Counted from the first letter of the stretch, positions 8,411-17,483 are shown. The stretch is DNA of 64,000 bases from Halovulum sp039180525 (GCA_039180525.1 JBCDDF010000014.1:1-64000), one strand, 5' to 3'. Made by a program: numbers and translations. The notes: generated by a model not told the origin, from the letters alone.

Positions 8411-9259
8411 TTACGGCTGCACCGGATCGCGGCGATGGATCTGGCGATAGGCGCGCGGGGTGGTGCCGTGCCGGGCTGCGAAGATGCGATAGAAATGACT
8501 GAGGTTCTCCAGCCCGCAATCGGCGGCGATCTGGGTGATCGGGACATCCGACCCGGCCAGCTGGCGGGCGGCGTAGTCCATTCGGATGCGATTGACGAAG
8601 GCGCTGGGCGGTTCGCCCAGATATTGCTGCGCCACGCGACAGACATGGGCATGCGCCCGGCCGGCCGCTCGCACGAAACCCTGGGCGCCGTCGCGAAACA
8701 CCTCTGGGTCGCGCGCCGCGGCGCAGGCCTGGGTCAGCCAGGCCGGTGCATGCGGCGCCACGCCCGGCTCAGGTGCCAACAGCCCGGTGGTCAATGTCAG
8801 CAGGAACGCCTCGATCTGCGCCAGCCCGCGGGGGCCGTCGATCAGCGGCGCGGCCAGCGCCCGCAACCGCCCGCGCTGCGCCGGGCTCAGCCGCTGCGTC
8901 TGGGGCAGCGCCGCGGTTGACCAGAAAAACCGGCCACGCAAATCGGCCCGGTAACGCGATACCAAATGCCGGGCGATGTCGGTGCGAAACAACAGGTTGA
9001 CGATCCGACACGGCGCGCCGCGCTGCCCGCGCACCGCATGCACATCGCCCGGCCGCACAAACACCAGATCGCCGGGCTGAAGCGCCAGCCGCGTGCCGTT
9101 GATGCGGTGGTCCAAGATGCCCGTTTCCACCCAAAAACACTCGAAGAAGTCATGCGTATGCAGAAACCGCAGCCGCCCCGAGCCCAGCGTCTTGCGCACG
9201 GCATGAAACGCCTCGCCGTCGGCACAATAGCTGTCGATGGAAAACACGCGGGTCTGCAT
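8411..9259 (-). CDS. AraC-family transcriptional regulator with cupin domain
   Basis: The 282-residue protein has an N-terminal cupin-like sensor (for example GDLVFVRPGDVHAV near residues 63-76). Its C-terminus has a two-helix-turn-helix AraC domain from about residue 185, including ITQIAADCGLENLSHFYRIF. The cupin half binds an effector such as a sugar in known members. It is divergent from the PhyH/ABC/mannosidase operon starting at 9353, with a 93-bp AT-rich gap, so I infer that it controls that operon. The start at 9259 places the cupin domain at its usual distance. Confidence 0.9.
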   Translation of the reverse strand: MQTRVFSIDSYCADGEAFHAVRKTLGSGRLRFLHTHDFFECFWVETGILDHRINGTRLALQPGDLVFVRPGDVHAVRGQRGAPCRIVNLLFRTDIARHLVSRYRADLRGRFFWSTAALPQTQRLSPAQRGRLRALAAPLIDGPRGLAQIEAFLLTLTTGLLAPEPGVAPHAPAWLTQACAAARDPEVFRDGAQGFVRAAGRAHAHVCRVAQQYLGEPPSAFVNRIRMDYAARQLAGSDVPITQIAADCGLENLSHFYRIFAARHGTTPRAYRQIHRRDPVQP

Positions 9260-9320
9260 TTCATCAAAGTAACATAAATAAACATCAAAACCAGAGAGGA
9301 TATGTCAAACTGACCACGGT

Positions 9321-9348
9321 TAGGCTTGCTAGGTTTGCATAGGTATGC
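9321..9348. promoter_or_regulatory. three tandem TAGGYWTGC repeats before the operon
   Basis: TAGGCTTGC (9321-9329), TAGGTTTGC (9330-9338) and TAGGTATGC (9340-9348) follow each other directly in the gap between the AraC gene and the first dioxygenase gene. AraC-type regulators often use direct repeats, but these end only four bases before the ATG at 9353. They replace a normal ribosome binding site. They could be regulator sites, part of a leader, or chance. Confidence 0.35.
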
Positions 9349-9352
9349 CGCG

Positions 9353-10183
9353 ATGCTCGACGACGCCCTGGATCTCCGCTTCAAACCGGTGGAAAACCCC
9401 ACCCCGCAGCGCCTGAGCACGGCCGATATCGCGCAGTACAACACCGCCGGCTACGCCCGGCCCTTCCCGATCTTCGACGCACGGGAGGTGACCCGCAACC
9501 GCGCCTATTTCGACCGGCTGCTGGCCGATATGGGCCGCGAGGGACGGTATGCGATCAATTGCTATCAGGCGCGGCTGAGCGGGCTTTACGATTTATGCAC
9601 CGATGCCCGTATCCTGGACCACGTGCAGGACATCATCGGCCCCGACATCGTCTGCTGGGCGTCGGCCTTTTTCTGCAAGCTTCCGCATAACGAAAAGGTC
9701 GTGCCCTGGCACCAGGACGCGGCGTATTGGAAACTGACGCCCGCGCGCACCGTGACCGTCTGGCTGGCAATCGACGACGCCGACGCGGGCAATGCCGCGA
9801 TGCGGTTCATCCCCGGCACCCACACTAAGGGCGCGCTGAAGAACCGCGACGCCGGCGGCGCATCCGTCTTGCATCTGGAGACCGACGGGGCGGAGGACAT
9901 GGGCGCGCCGGTATCGAACGACCTCAAGGCCGGAGAGATTTCCTTGCACGCCGATATGCTGGTGCACGGGTCGCTGCAAAACCGTTCCGACCGGCGGCGC
10001 TGCGGGCTGACCATTCGCTATTGCCCGCCCCAGGTGCGCATCGTCGATCCGGCCTGGGCGCAGGGGGTGGAGGCGATCCTGTGCCGCGGAACCGACCCCG
10101 ACGGGCATTGGCGGTTCCACGACCGGCCTGACAATGACGACATCACCGCCACCTCCAGCCCGCGCAATCTGGGGACCAACTGA
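9353..10183 (+). CDS. phytanoyl-CoA dioxygenase (PhyH) family protein 1
   Basis: This 276-residue protein is a non-heme Fe(II)/2-oxoglutarate oxygenase of the PhyH family. The iron triad is visible as H120-x-D122 (WHQD) and H205 (LVHGS), with R211 (NRSDRR) in position to bind 2-oxoglutarate. Such enzymes hydroxylate or oxidatively demethylate small molecules. I use the ATG at 9353; a TTG at 9326 is possible. It is the first gene of a row running through an MBL protein, ABC importer and GH38 mannosidase, divergent from an AraC gene. The substrate is unknown; the context suggests a modification on an imported carbohydrate. Confidence 0.87.
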   Translation: MLDDALDLRFKPVENPTPQRLSTADIAQYNTAGYARPFPIFDAREVTRNRAYFDRLLADMGREGRYAINCYQARLSGLYDLCTDARILDHVQDIIGPDIVCWASAFFCKLPHNEKVVPWHQDAAYWKLTPARTVTVWLAIDDADAGNAAMRFIPGTHTKGALKNRDAGGASVLHLETDGAEDMGAPVSNDLKAGEISLHADMLVHGSLQNRSDRRRCGLTIRYCPPQVRIVDPAWAQGVEAILCRGTDPDGHWRFHDRPDNDDITATSSPRNLGTN

Positions 10184-10184
10184 A

Positions 10185-10862
10185 GTGCAGGTGAAATGGT
10201 ATGGCCACGCCGCCTTTCGGCTGACCGACGCGAACGGGCTGCGGCTGATCACCGACCCCTACACGCCAGAGGGTGTGGGCTATCCGCCGATCCGCGACCC
10301 GGCCCATCTGGTGGTGATCTCGTCAGACGATGACGACGCGCATTGCCGCGCCGATCTGATCGCTGGCGACCCGGCGGTGGCGAACGCGCTGGAGATCGCG
10401 CTGAACGGCGGCGCGCGCAGCGTCGCCGGGGTAGACATCACAGCCATCGCCGCGGCGGAGTGGGACGAACACCCCGAACACGCACCCGGTCAGAATGGTA
10501 TGTACCGGTTCACGCTCGATGGAATTAAGTGCGCGCATATGGGGGATGTGGGCAACCCGCTGACCGACGCGCAGATCGGGTTTTTCGAGGATGTGGACGT
10601 GCTGTTCGCGCTCGCTGGCGGCTATCTGACCATCGAGCTGCCCGATCTTATGACCATGATCCGCGCCGCAAAGCCCAAGCTGATCATCCCGATGCATTTT
10701 CGCACGCTGACCTATCGCCCGCGCAACACGATGTGGATCGAGAGCTTTCTCAGCCATTTCGACGACGCCCAGGTCGATTTCGCCTGCGCGCATGCAGTGG
10801 ACATCGGCCGCGCCGAGATACCCAATGACACCCGCGTGCTGGTCATGGACTACGCGCGATGA
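10185..10862 (+). CDS. metallo-beta-lactamase-fold protein with degenerate metal site
   Basis: The 225-residue product follows the UlaG/COG2220 branch of the fold: WYGHAAFRL at residues 5-13, CAHMGDVGNPL near 117-126 and IIPMHFRT at 168-174. The usual HxHxDH metal motif is replaced by ISSDDDDAH (residues 45-53), so one or both metals may be missing or differently bound. UlaG-like enzymes open lactones or cleave phosphoesters. The GTG at 10185 overlaps the region just after the preceding stop (TGAAGTG), implying coupling. In this operon a lactonase acting on an oxidised sugar is one possibility, but activity is uncertain. Confidence 0.78.
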   Translation: MQVKWYGHAAFRLTDANGLRLITDPYTPEGVGYPPIRDPAHLVVISSDDDDAHCRADLIAGDPAVANALEIALNGGARSVAGVDITAIAAAEWDEHPEHAPGQNGMYRFTLDGIKCAHMGDVGNPLTDAQIGFFEDVDVLFALAGGYLTIELPDLMTMIRAAKPKLIIPMHFRTLTYRPRNTMWIESFLSHFDDAQVDFACAHAVDIGRAEIPNDTRVLVMDYAR

Positions 10863-10934
10863 TCACACGACCCGTCGACAACGCAAAAAATCGATGCGAC
10901 GGTTGAAGAAACGAACCCAAAGGGAGGGGAGATT

Positions 10935-12665
10935 ATGACAAGCGTAACGCGTTTGGCTGCGGCCGCGTCGGCCCTGGCGCTGATGTCGGGCGCCGCGATG
11001 GCCCAGGATGTGCCGCGGGAAGACACGGTGATCTTCGACATCGACCGCACGATCAAGGATCCGGGCAATTTCAACTGGTTCACGCCCGGCACCAAACGCA
11101 TGCACGGCGCGCATCAGACGATGTGGGAACCGCTGTTCATCCTCAACTACTCGAACGGAGACATCGAGCCCTGGCTCGCCACCGGTTTCGAGCAGAACGA
11201 GGGCTCGACCGAGTTCACGATCACGCTGCGCGAGGGTGTGGAATGGTCGGATGGAGAGGCATTCAACGCCGATGACCTGGTCTTCACGGTCGAGATGGCG
11301 CAGGGCAGCGAGGATTTGTCCTCGCGCGAAGCAGCGACGATCCGGGCGCAGGTCGCAACCGTGGAAAAGATCGACGATCTGACCGTCAAGTTCACGCTGA
11401 CCGCCGCCAACCCGCGCTTCATCGTCGAAAACTTCGCGGTGCGCACCTTCGGGTCGTTCCTGGTGATGCCCGAACATGTCTGGAACGGGCAGGATCCGGT
11501 GACCTTCGCCTTCAACCCGCCGATCGGTACCGGGCCCTACACGTTCAACTCCGCCGCCACCAACCGCGCGATCTGGGATCGCAACGACGACTGGTGGGGC
11601 GCGAAGACCGGCTTCATGGACCTGCCCGAACCGCGGCGGGTGATCTTTCTGGAATCCGGCGGGGCGGAAAGCCGCGCGCAATTGATCGCGACCAACCAGA
11701 TGGACGCAGCGCAGAATGTCAGCGTCGGCACGTTCGAGGCGATCCGCGCCCAGAACCCGAATGTCATCGCCTGGTATGACGACTACCCCTATGCCTCGTC
11801 CGACCCCTGCGCCCGGCAGTTGGAGATCAACACCACCGTCGCGCCCTGGGACAATGCCAACATGCGCAAGGCCGTGGCGACCATCATCGACCGCACCCAG
11901 ATCGCGCGCGTGGCGACCGAGGGCGCGACCGTGCCGTCGCGCACCATGTTTGCCGATTACGGCTCGATGGCGCCGTTCATCGACGCGATCGTGGAGGCCG
12001 GTTTGGAATTGCCGGCCGAGGGCGACGCCGATGCCGGCAAGGCGATGATCGAGGCCGAGGGCTGGACCGTGGGATCGGGCGGCATCTATGAAAAGGACGG
12101 CGAGCGGCTGAGCGTGAACATCCACGTCAACTCCGCCTCCACCGAATACACCCGCACTATCGACGTCATCGTGGAACAGTTGAACCGCGCTGGGATCGAG
12201 GCCCGCGCGGTACCAGTGGAAAACGGTGTGTTCTGGGGCGAGGTGCTGCCGTTCGGTTCCTACGAGATGAGCTATAGCTGGCTCAGCTGCGGGTCGGTCA
12301 ACGAACCCTGGACTTCGATGAGCCGCTACACCGTCAAGGATGTGGTGCCGGTCGGCGAACGCAGCCCGGGCTTCAACAACACCGCCCGCTGGGACAGTGC
12401 CGCGGCCGAGGCCTATTCCGAAATTGTCGATCAGATGGCGGAACTGCCCCTGGGCGATGAAAGCGTTCCGGGAATGGTGGCCGAAGCCTATGGCCATCTG
12501 GACGCGGAAATGCCGTTCATCCCGCTGGTGCAGTCGTTCAAGCTGCTGCCGTTCAACACGACCTATTGGGAAGGCTGGCCGACGGCGGAAAACTACTACA
12601 ACCACCCGTTCTTCTGGTGGAACAGCACGCACCAGATCGTCCACAACCTGACGAAAGCGAACTGA
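10935..12665 (+). CDS. ABC transporter solute-binding protein, family 5
   Basis: This 576-residue periplasmic protein has a signal peptide (residues 1-23, ending GAAMA) and the SBP_bac_5 fold used by Dpp/Opp systems and by oligosaccharide importers. Landmarks include LREGVEWSDGEAFNADDLVFT and IGTGPYTF. AGGGAGGGGA precedes the ATG. The operon also encodes two permeases, a dual ATPase and a GH38 mannosidase, so the ligand is more likely a mannose-containing oligosaccharide than a peptide; this is inference. A strong stem-loop just after the stop may raise its expression over the membrane components. Confidence 0.92.
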   Translation: MTSVTRLAAAASALALMSGAAMAQDVPREDTVIFDIDRTIKDPGNFNWFTPGTKRMHGAHQTMWEPLFILNYSNGDIEPWLATGFEQNEGSTEFTITLREGVEWSDGEAFNADDLVFTVEMAQGSEDLSSREAATIRAQVATVEKIDDLTVKFTLTAANPRFIVENFAVRTFGSFLVMPEHVWNGQDPVTFAFNPPIGTGPYTFNSAATNRAIWDRNDDWWGAKTGFMDLPEPRRVIFLESGGAESRAQLIATNQMDAAQNVSVGTFEAIRAQNPNVIAWYDDYPYASSDPCARQLEINTTVAPWDNANMRKAVATIIDRTQIARVATEGATVPSRTMFADYGSMAPFIDAIVEAGLELPAEGDADAGKAMIEAEGWTVGSGGIYEKDGERLSVNIHVNSASTEYTRTIDVIVEQLNRAGIEARAVPVENGVFWGEVLPFGSYEMSYSWLSCGSVNEPWTSMSRYTVKDVVPVGERSPGFNNTARWDSAAAEAYSEIVDQMAELPLGDESVPGMVAEAYGHLDAEMPFIPLVQSFKLLPFNTTYWEGWPTAENYYNHPFFWWNSTHQIVHNLTKAN

Positions 12666-12670
12666 CTCAC

Positions 12671-12702
12671 GCGCGGCCCGGGCCTTGGCGCCCGGGCCGC
12701 GC
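12671..12702 (+). terminator. GC-rich stem-loop after the binding-protein gene
   Basis: GCGCGGCCCGGG (12671-12682) pairs perfectly with CCCGGGCCGCGC (12691-12702) across an 8-base loop. It begins 5 bases after the stop codon. There is no T-run, so it is better seen as an mRNA-stabilising or partial-termination hairpin, as is common behind binding-protein genes. Confidence 0.55.
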
Positions 12703-12878
12703 CGAGAACTGGCACTCCAAAGGGGCGACCCCATGGACACCGGCACAGCATCGATCGCAGATCCGTTCCAGACCGCAGACCGCGCAACGGGTGTCGGCGG
12801 GCCGGCATGTCACGGCGTAAGGGTCGCGACCACGCCCGCCCGGGTCGCACCGCGATCATCAGCGGCGGCGCGCGCACC

Positions 12879-13646
12879 ATGAACGCCATCGCCGACAGCT
12901 TCCGCGACCAAGGCTTCTACCATGCAAGGGGCGTCTTCTCGCCCGCGGCACTTACCGGGTTGGAGGCCGATTTCGACCGCATCGTCGCCCAACTCACCGC
13001 CAGCGGGGAGACCGTGGACGCGACGTGGGACGGCGCGCGCACTGCAGTTCTGGCGCGTGCCGACGATGTGATCCTGCACACACATAACGTCCAGAAGTAC
13101 TCCCGCACCTGGATGGATGCGCTGCTGAGCGCCCCGTTTCTGGACGTCGTCGAAGCGATCCTCGGGCCGGATATCATTCTGCACCATTCCAAACTGTTCC
13201 AGAAGCCGCCCGAGAACGGCGCGCCCTTCCCCATGCATCAGGACTGGCCCTACTTTCCCACCGTCGGCGACACGATGCTGGCCGGCATCATCCATGTCTC
13301 CGACGCCAGCGACGATATGGGCTGCCTGCGGGTCTATCCCGGTTCGCATCGCCTGGGCCGGGTGCCCGGCGCCGATGGGCGGCAGCCGAACACGGTGTTG
13401 GACCGGCACCCGATAGAGCGCGCCCAGCCGATCGAAGCCCGCGCCGGCGATGTGGTGTTCTTTCACTACCTCACGCTGCACGGGTCGATGCCCAATCGAT
13501 CTAAACGCACTCGGAAAACCGTTTTGGTTCAAATGTATAGCGGCCGCGATCATGTGGAGCCCGGCAACCGCCACCCCGATGAACGTCTGGCGCTGCGTGG
13601 CTGGAACCACCACATCTCCCGCGCCGCGGCCGGGGCGGCGATGTGA
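12879..13646 (+). CDS. phytanoyl-CoA dioxygenase (PhyH) family protein 2
   Basis: This 255-residue Fe(II)/2-oxoglutarate oxygenase has H120-x-D122 (MHQDW) and H201 (LHGSMPNRS) as the iron triad and R207 as the likely 2-oxoglutarate anchor. It starts with a typical PhyH N-terminus (FRDQGFYHARGVFS). It differs clearly from protein 1, so it is not a recent duplicate. It sits between the binding-protein gene and the permease genes of one ABC importer, which ties its substrate to what is imported. The ATG at 12879 has only a weak ribosome site; a start at 12807 would add 24 residues unlike the family. Confidence 0.87.
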   Translation: MNAIADSFRDQGFYHARGVFSPAALTGLEADFDRIVAQLTASGETVDATWDGARTAVLARADDVILHTHNVQKYSRTWMDALLSAPFLDVVEAILGPDIILHHSKLFQKPPENGAPFPMHQDWPYFPTVGDTMLAGIIHVSDASDDMGCLRVYPGSHRLGRVPGADGRQPNTVLDRHPIERAQPIEARAGDVVFFHYLTLHGSMPNRSKRTRKTVLVQMYSGRDHVEPGNRHPDERLALRGWNHHISRAAAGAAM

Positions 13647-13649
13647 CCG

Positions 13650-13751
13650 GGATGGGGTGAAACCCCATCCTACGCTTGACGACCAAGGGCGGCAGACACG
13701 ACCGCCCGGGCAACAGCAACCGCACCCGTAGGATGGGGATCCTCCCCATCC
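13650..13751. repeat. paired GGATGGGG hairpins forming an inverted repeat
   Basis: Hairpin 1 is GGATGGGG-TGAAA-CCCCATCC (13650-13670) and hairpin 2 is GGATGGGG-ATCCT-CCCCATCC (13731-13751). In addition CCCCATCCTACG (13663-13674) is the exact reverse complement of CGTAGGATGGGG (13727-13738). The unit fills the gap between the second dioxygenase gene and the first permease gene. The same 12-mer recurs at 20769-20780, and a relative with stem GGTGGGA is at 63740-63757. Probably a mobile or palindromic intergenic repeat. Confidence 0.7.
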
Positions 13752-13778
13752 TCACAGGTGCGAAGAGGAGGAGGGACC

Positions 13779-14792
13779 ATGGGACGCATCCCGGCGGAGT
13801 ATCTGATCAACCGCCTAATCACGCTGGTCCTGACCGTCTGGATCGCGGCCACGCTGATCTGGATCCTGCCGCGCCTGTCGCCGGTCGACCCGGCGGAGGT
13901 CATGGTGGGCCGCATGGCCTCGGTCGGGCTGGTCGAGGGCGCGGATGAGATCATCGCCAACCTGCGTGCGCGCTTTGGCCTGGATGATCCGCTTTTCATT
14001 CAATACCTCAAATACTTATGGGCGACCGTACGCTTCGATTTCGGGATCTCGATCACCAATTTCCCCACCCCGGTCAGCCAGTTGATCATGCAGGCCCTGC
14101 CCTGGACCCTGGGCCTGATGATCCTGTCGGTCATCCTGACCTTCCTGATCGGCAATTTTCTGGGCGCGATCATGGTCTGGGACCGCACGCCGCGGATCTG
14201 GAAGGTGGTCATCCCGACGCTGATGATCTTCACCTCGATCCCGCCGATCCTGTCGGGGCTGCTGCTGCTCTACATCTTTTCGGCGCAGCTTGGCTGGGCG
14301 CCCATGACCGGCGCATATTCGATCATGGTCAACCCCGGTTGGACCTGGGAGTTCACCCGCTCGGTCATCACCCACGGCACCCTGCCCGCGCTGTCCATCA
14401 TCATCGTCAGTTTCGGCTTCTGGACCCTGGGCATGCGCGGTCTGATGATCACCGTACAGGGCGAGGATTATGTGCGCCTGGCCGAGGCCAAGGGGCTCAG
14501 ACCCCGTTACGTGCTCTACAAATACATGGTGCGCAACGCGATCCTGCCGCAGATCACGGCCTTTGCGCTGAAGATCGGGCTGTTGGTTTCGGGTCAGATC
14601 CTGGTGGAGCGCATCTTCAGCTATAACGGCATGGGCAAGCTGATCTATGACGCGATCATCGATCAGAACTTTCCCGTGGTCCAAGGCGCCAGCTTCATCA
14701 TCATCCTGATGACCGCGCTGTCGGTGTTTATCGTCGATCTGATCTATCCGCTGATCGATCCCCGCATCCAGCACAGAAAGGCGCCGGCATGA
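13779..14792 (+). CDS. ABC transporter permease (DppB type)
   Basis: This 337-residue inner-membrane permease has six predicted hydrophobic segments. The first lies close to the N-terminus (RLITLVLTVWIAATLIWILP), followed by the long DppB-type periplasmic loop. The EAA coupling loop, EDYVRLAEAKGLRPRYVLYK, sits in the C-terminal half and docks to the ATPase. GGAGGAGGG precedes the ATG at 13779, which is why I prefer it to the frame start at 13758. It overlaps the next permease by four bases. It forms the translocation pore with that protein for the ligand bound by the family 5 binding protein. Confidence 0.93.
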   Translation: MGRIPAEYLINRLITLVLTVWIAATLIWILPRLSPVDPAEVMVGRMASVGLVEGADEIIANLRARFGLDDPLFIQYLKYLWATVRFDFGISITNFPTPVSQLIMQALPWTLGLMILSVILTFLIGNFLGAIMVWDRTPRIWKVVIPTLMIFTSIPPILSGLLLLYIFSAQLGWAPMTGAYSIMVNPGWTWEFTRSVITHGTLPALSIIIVSFGFWTLGMRGLMITVQGEDYVRLAEAKGLRPRYVLYKYMVRNAILPQITAFALKIGLLVSGQILVERIFSYNGMGKLIYDAIIDQNFPVVQGASFIIILMTALSVFIVDLIYPLIDPRIQHRKAPA

Positions 14793-15730
14793 CCGATCAA
14801 TCGCTGGAAACCGCCGCCGCGACCGAGGATCCGGACCTGAACGTCAAGCCGGGCCGGTTCAATCGGTTCGACAACCCCTGGCTGGCCCCGAAACTGCTGT
14901 CCGGCATCGCCATTCTGCTCGCGATCGTCCTCTTCGGCGTGCTCGGCCGGTTCTTCTGGGACACCGACCTGGTCTTCACCGGCGCTGCGCCCCTGCGCCT
15001 GCCCCCGGTCGGGTTCGAGGGGCTGCGCGGCGACGGCACCTGGGCCCACCCGCTGGGCACGCAGACCGCCGGCCGCGACATGCTGGCGCTTCTGATCGTT
15101 GGCGCGCCGAATACGCTGATCATCGGCGCCATCGCCTCCATCATCGGCATGAGCCTCGGGATTTTCCTGGGCTTCACCGCCGGTTTCGTCGGCGGGCGCA
15201 CCGATGACGTGATCCGCATCCTCAGCGACGTGATGATCACCATCCCGCCCTTGATGGTGTTGATCGTCTTTCAGGCGTCGATCGGCGATGTGGGCATCGT
15301 GATGATGGCGCTTCTGATCTCTCTGTTCTTGTGGCAGTCCCCCACCCGCCTGATCCGGGCGCAAGTCCTGTCGATGCGCGAGTCGGGCTATGTGCAGATG
15401 GCGCAGCTTTCCGGCGCCTCGACCTTCCACATCATGTTCAAGGAAATGCTGCCGAACCTGATCCCGTATCTGTTCGGGTCCTTCATCGCCAACATCACCA
15501 CGGCCATCGTCACCGCCGTGGGGCTGGAGACGCTGGGCCTGGGCCCGCAACGCATCCCCACACTGGGTCGCACGATCTATGAGGCGATCAACTCCGCCGC
15601 GCTGACCCAGAACATGTGGTGGTGGTGGGGTTTTCCGACGCTAATTCTGGCGGTGATGTTCATCGGTCTGTTGCTGGTCAATCTGGGCCTCGACGAGATC
15701 TCCAACCCGCGGCTGAGGAAGATCGCATGA
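14789..15730 (+). CDS. ABC transporter permease (DppC type)
   Basis: This 313-residue partner permease has the DppC layout: a cytoplasmic N-terminus, one early membrane segment (residues about 35-55), a periplasmic loop with GTDTAGRDML-like sequence (HPLGTQTAGRDML), and a permease core. Its EAA loop is ESGYVQMAQLSGASTFHIMF. The start overlaps the previous gene (ATGA) and the stop overlaps the next start in the same way, so the three membrane/ATPase genes are translationally coupled. Confidence 0.93.
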   Translation: MTDQSLETAAATEDPDLNVKPGRFNRFDNPWLAPKLLSGIAILLAIVLFGVLGRFFWDTDLVFTGAAPLRLPPVGFEGLRGDGTWAHPLGTQTAGRDMLALLIVGAPNTLIIGAIASIIGMSLGIFLGFTAGFVGGRTDDVIRILSDVMITIPPLMVLIVFQASIGDVGIVMMALLISLFLWQSPTRLIRAQVLSMRESGYVQMAQLSGASTFHIMFKEMLPNLIPYLFGSFIANITTAIVTAVGLETLGLGPQRIPTLGRTIYEAINSAALTQNMWWWWGFPTLILAVMFIGLLLVNLGLDEISNPRLRKIA

Positions 15731-17457
15731 ACGTCCTCGAACTCCGCGATCTGTCCATCGACTTTCCCACCTCCGGCGGGGTCGTCCATGCCGTCAGCAA
15801 ACTCAACCTGACCATCGCCAAGGGCCGCCGCGTCGGGTTCATCGGCGAAAGCGGCTCGGGCAAGACCACGACCGCGCTCGCCGTCATGCGGATGCTGATG
15901 GGCACCGGCCGGGTTGCGGGCGGGTCGATCAAGCTGGGCGACACGGATGTGCTGGCGCTCAGCGACGAACAAATGCGCAAGACACGGCTGTCCAAGGTCA
16001 GCTATATCCCGCAAGGCGCGATGAACTCGCTGAACCCGATCATGCGGGTCGAGGCGCAGATCTGGGACGCGATCGTCGCGCATGAGGGCAAGCAGCCGAC
16101 CGAGGCCCTGCGTCAGCGCAGCGCGGCCGTGCTGGAAAGCGTCAATCTGCCCGCCCATGTCGGCCGGCTTTATCCCCACGAATTGTCGGGCGGCATGAAG
16201 CAGCGCGTCTGCATCGCGCTCGGCGTCTGCCTGACGCCCGAGTTGATCATCGCCGATGAACCCACCTCCGCGCTGGATGTGGTGACGCAGCGCCATGTCA
16301 TGCAGACGCTGAAGGATGTGCAGGCGCGGATCGGCTCGGGCCTGATCCTGATCGGTCACGACATGGGGCTGATGGCGCAATCGGTGGATGAGTTGGCGGT
16401 GCTGAAAGACGGCATTCTGGTCGAGCACGGCGACGTGCGCCAGATCATCGAGGACCCCCAGCACCCCTATACCAAAGAGCTGATCTCCTCGGTGCCGCTG
16501 GTCGGCGGCGACAGCTTCCTCGACCCCTCCGGCGCCACCCCCAAGGGCCGTGCCGCCGCCGCGCCGCTTCTGGAATTCGAGGCGGTGTCGAAAAAGTATG
16601 GCGCCGTCACCGCGCTACACCCAATGTCGTTTTCGCTGACCGCGGAGGTGCCCAAGATCATCTCCATCGTCGGGCAGTCGGGCTCCGGCAAATCGACCAT
16701 GGGCGGCATCATGTTGGGCTTCACCCCGCCCTCTACGGGGCGGGTCATGTTTGAAGGCCAGGACGTCGCCCGCATGTCGCCGGCGCAACGGCTCGATTTC
16801 CGAAAGAACGTCCAGGCCGTGTTCCAGGACCCCTATGGCTGTTTCAACCCGTTCTACCGGGTCGATCACGCGCTGCGCTTTCCCTACAAACGCTTCGGCC
16901 TGGCAAAGTCAGAGGCCGATGTCCAAGCGAAGATGGAGGAAGCCTGCACCGCCGTCGGGCTCGACCCCGCGCTGATCCTGCGCCGTTTCCCGCACGAGCT
17001 TTCCGGTGGCCAGCGCCAGCGGCTGATCGTGGCCCGTGCGCTGATGCTCAGCCCAAAGCTTCTGATCGCCGACGAACCGGTCAGCATGGTCGATGCCTCG
17101 CTGCGCGCCACCATCCTGAAGAACATCTACGACCTCAAGGATCGCTACGGCATATCGATCCTCTACATCACCCATGACCTGGCCACCGCCTATCATGTCA
17201 GCGATTACGTCATCGTGCTCTACCAGGGCCATATCGCCGAGGCGGGACCGCCGAAACAGGTGATCGGCGACCCGCAGCACCCCTATACGCGGATGCTGAT
17301 CGACGCGATCCCCTGGCCCGATCTCGACCGCAGTTGGGGCACCGCGCAATCGGCGGAGGAAGACCTGGCCCAGCTCGACCGCATCGCGCGTGCCCGCGAC
17401 ACCCGTTTCCGCGGCACGATCGAAGGCTTCGATCTCAACGTGACCCAAACCGCCTGA
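15727..17457 (+). CDS. ABC transporter dual ATP-binding protein (oligosaccharide type)
   Basis: The 576-residue protein carries two ATPase domains. Domain 1 has Walker A 40-47 (GESGSGKT), LSGGM 153-157 and Walker B around 173-178. Domain 2 has Walker A 316-323 (GQSGSGKS), LSGGQ and Walker B followed by DEPVSMVDASLRATIL. The DEPVSMVDAS variant in place of DEPVSALDVS is, to my knowledge, common in peptide-type importers that actually carry oligosaccharides, which fits the mannosidase encoded next. The ATG at 15727 overlaps the upstream stop. Specificity is inferred from context. Confidence 0.92.
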   Translation: MNVLELRDLSIDFPTSGGVVHAVSKLNLTIAKGRRVGFIGESGSGKTTTALAVMRMLMGTGRVAGGSIKLGDTDVLALSDEQMRKTRLSKVSYIPQGAMNSLNPIMRVEAQIWDAIVAHEGKQPTEALRQRSAAVLESVNLPAHVGRLYPHELSGGMKQRVCIALGVCLTPELIIADEPTSALDVVTQRHVMQTLKDVQARIGSGLILIGHDMGLMAQSVDELAVLKDGILVEHGDVRQIIEDPQHPYTKELISSVPLVGGDSFLDPSGATPKGRAAAAPLLEFEAVSKKYGAVTALHPMSFSLTAEVPKIISIVGQSGSGKSTMGGIMLGFTPPSTGRVMFEGQDVARMSPAQRLDFRKNVQAVFQDPYGCFNPFYRVDHALRFPYKRFGLAKSEADVQAKMEEACTAVGLDPALILRRFPHELSGGQRQRLIVARALMLSPKLLIADEPVSMVDASLRATILKNIYDLKDRYGISILYITHDLATAYHVSDYVIVLYQGHIAEAGPPKQVIGDPQHPYTRMLIDAIPWPDLDRSWGTAQSAEEDLAQLDRIARARDTRFRGTIEGFDLNVTQTA

Positions 17458-17483
17458 GGCCCGGCATGCCCCGCCCCGCCCGG

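Noticed and set aside
9353..10183. Idea that the PhyH proteins are ectoine hydroxylases
   Set aside because: No ectABC genes nearby, and ectoine-hydroxylase-specific motifs were not recognised; only the general iron site is shared.
12733..12882. Short frame MDTGTASIADPF... between the binding-protein and second PhyH genes
   Set aside because: No ribosome site, composition like a shadow frame, and it runs into the PhyH start in a different frame.
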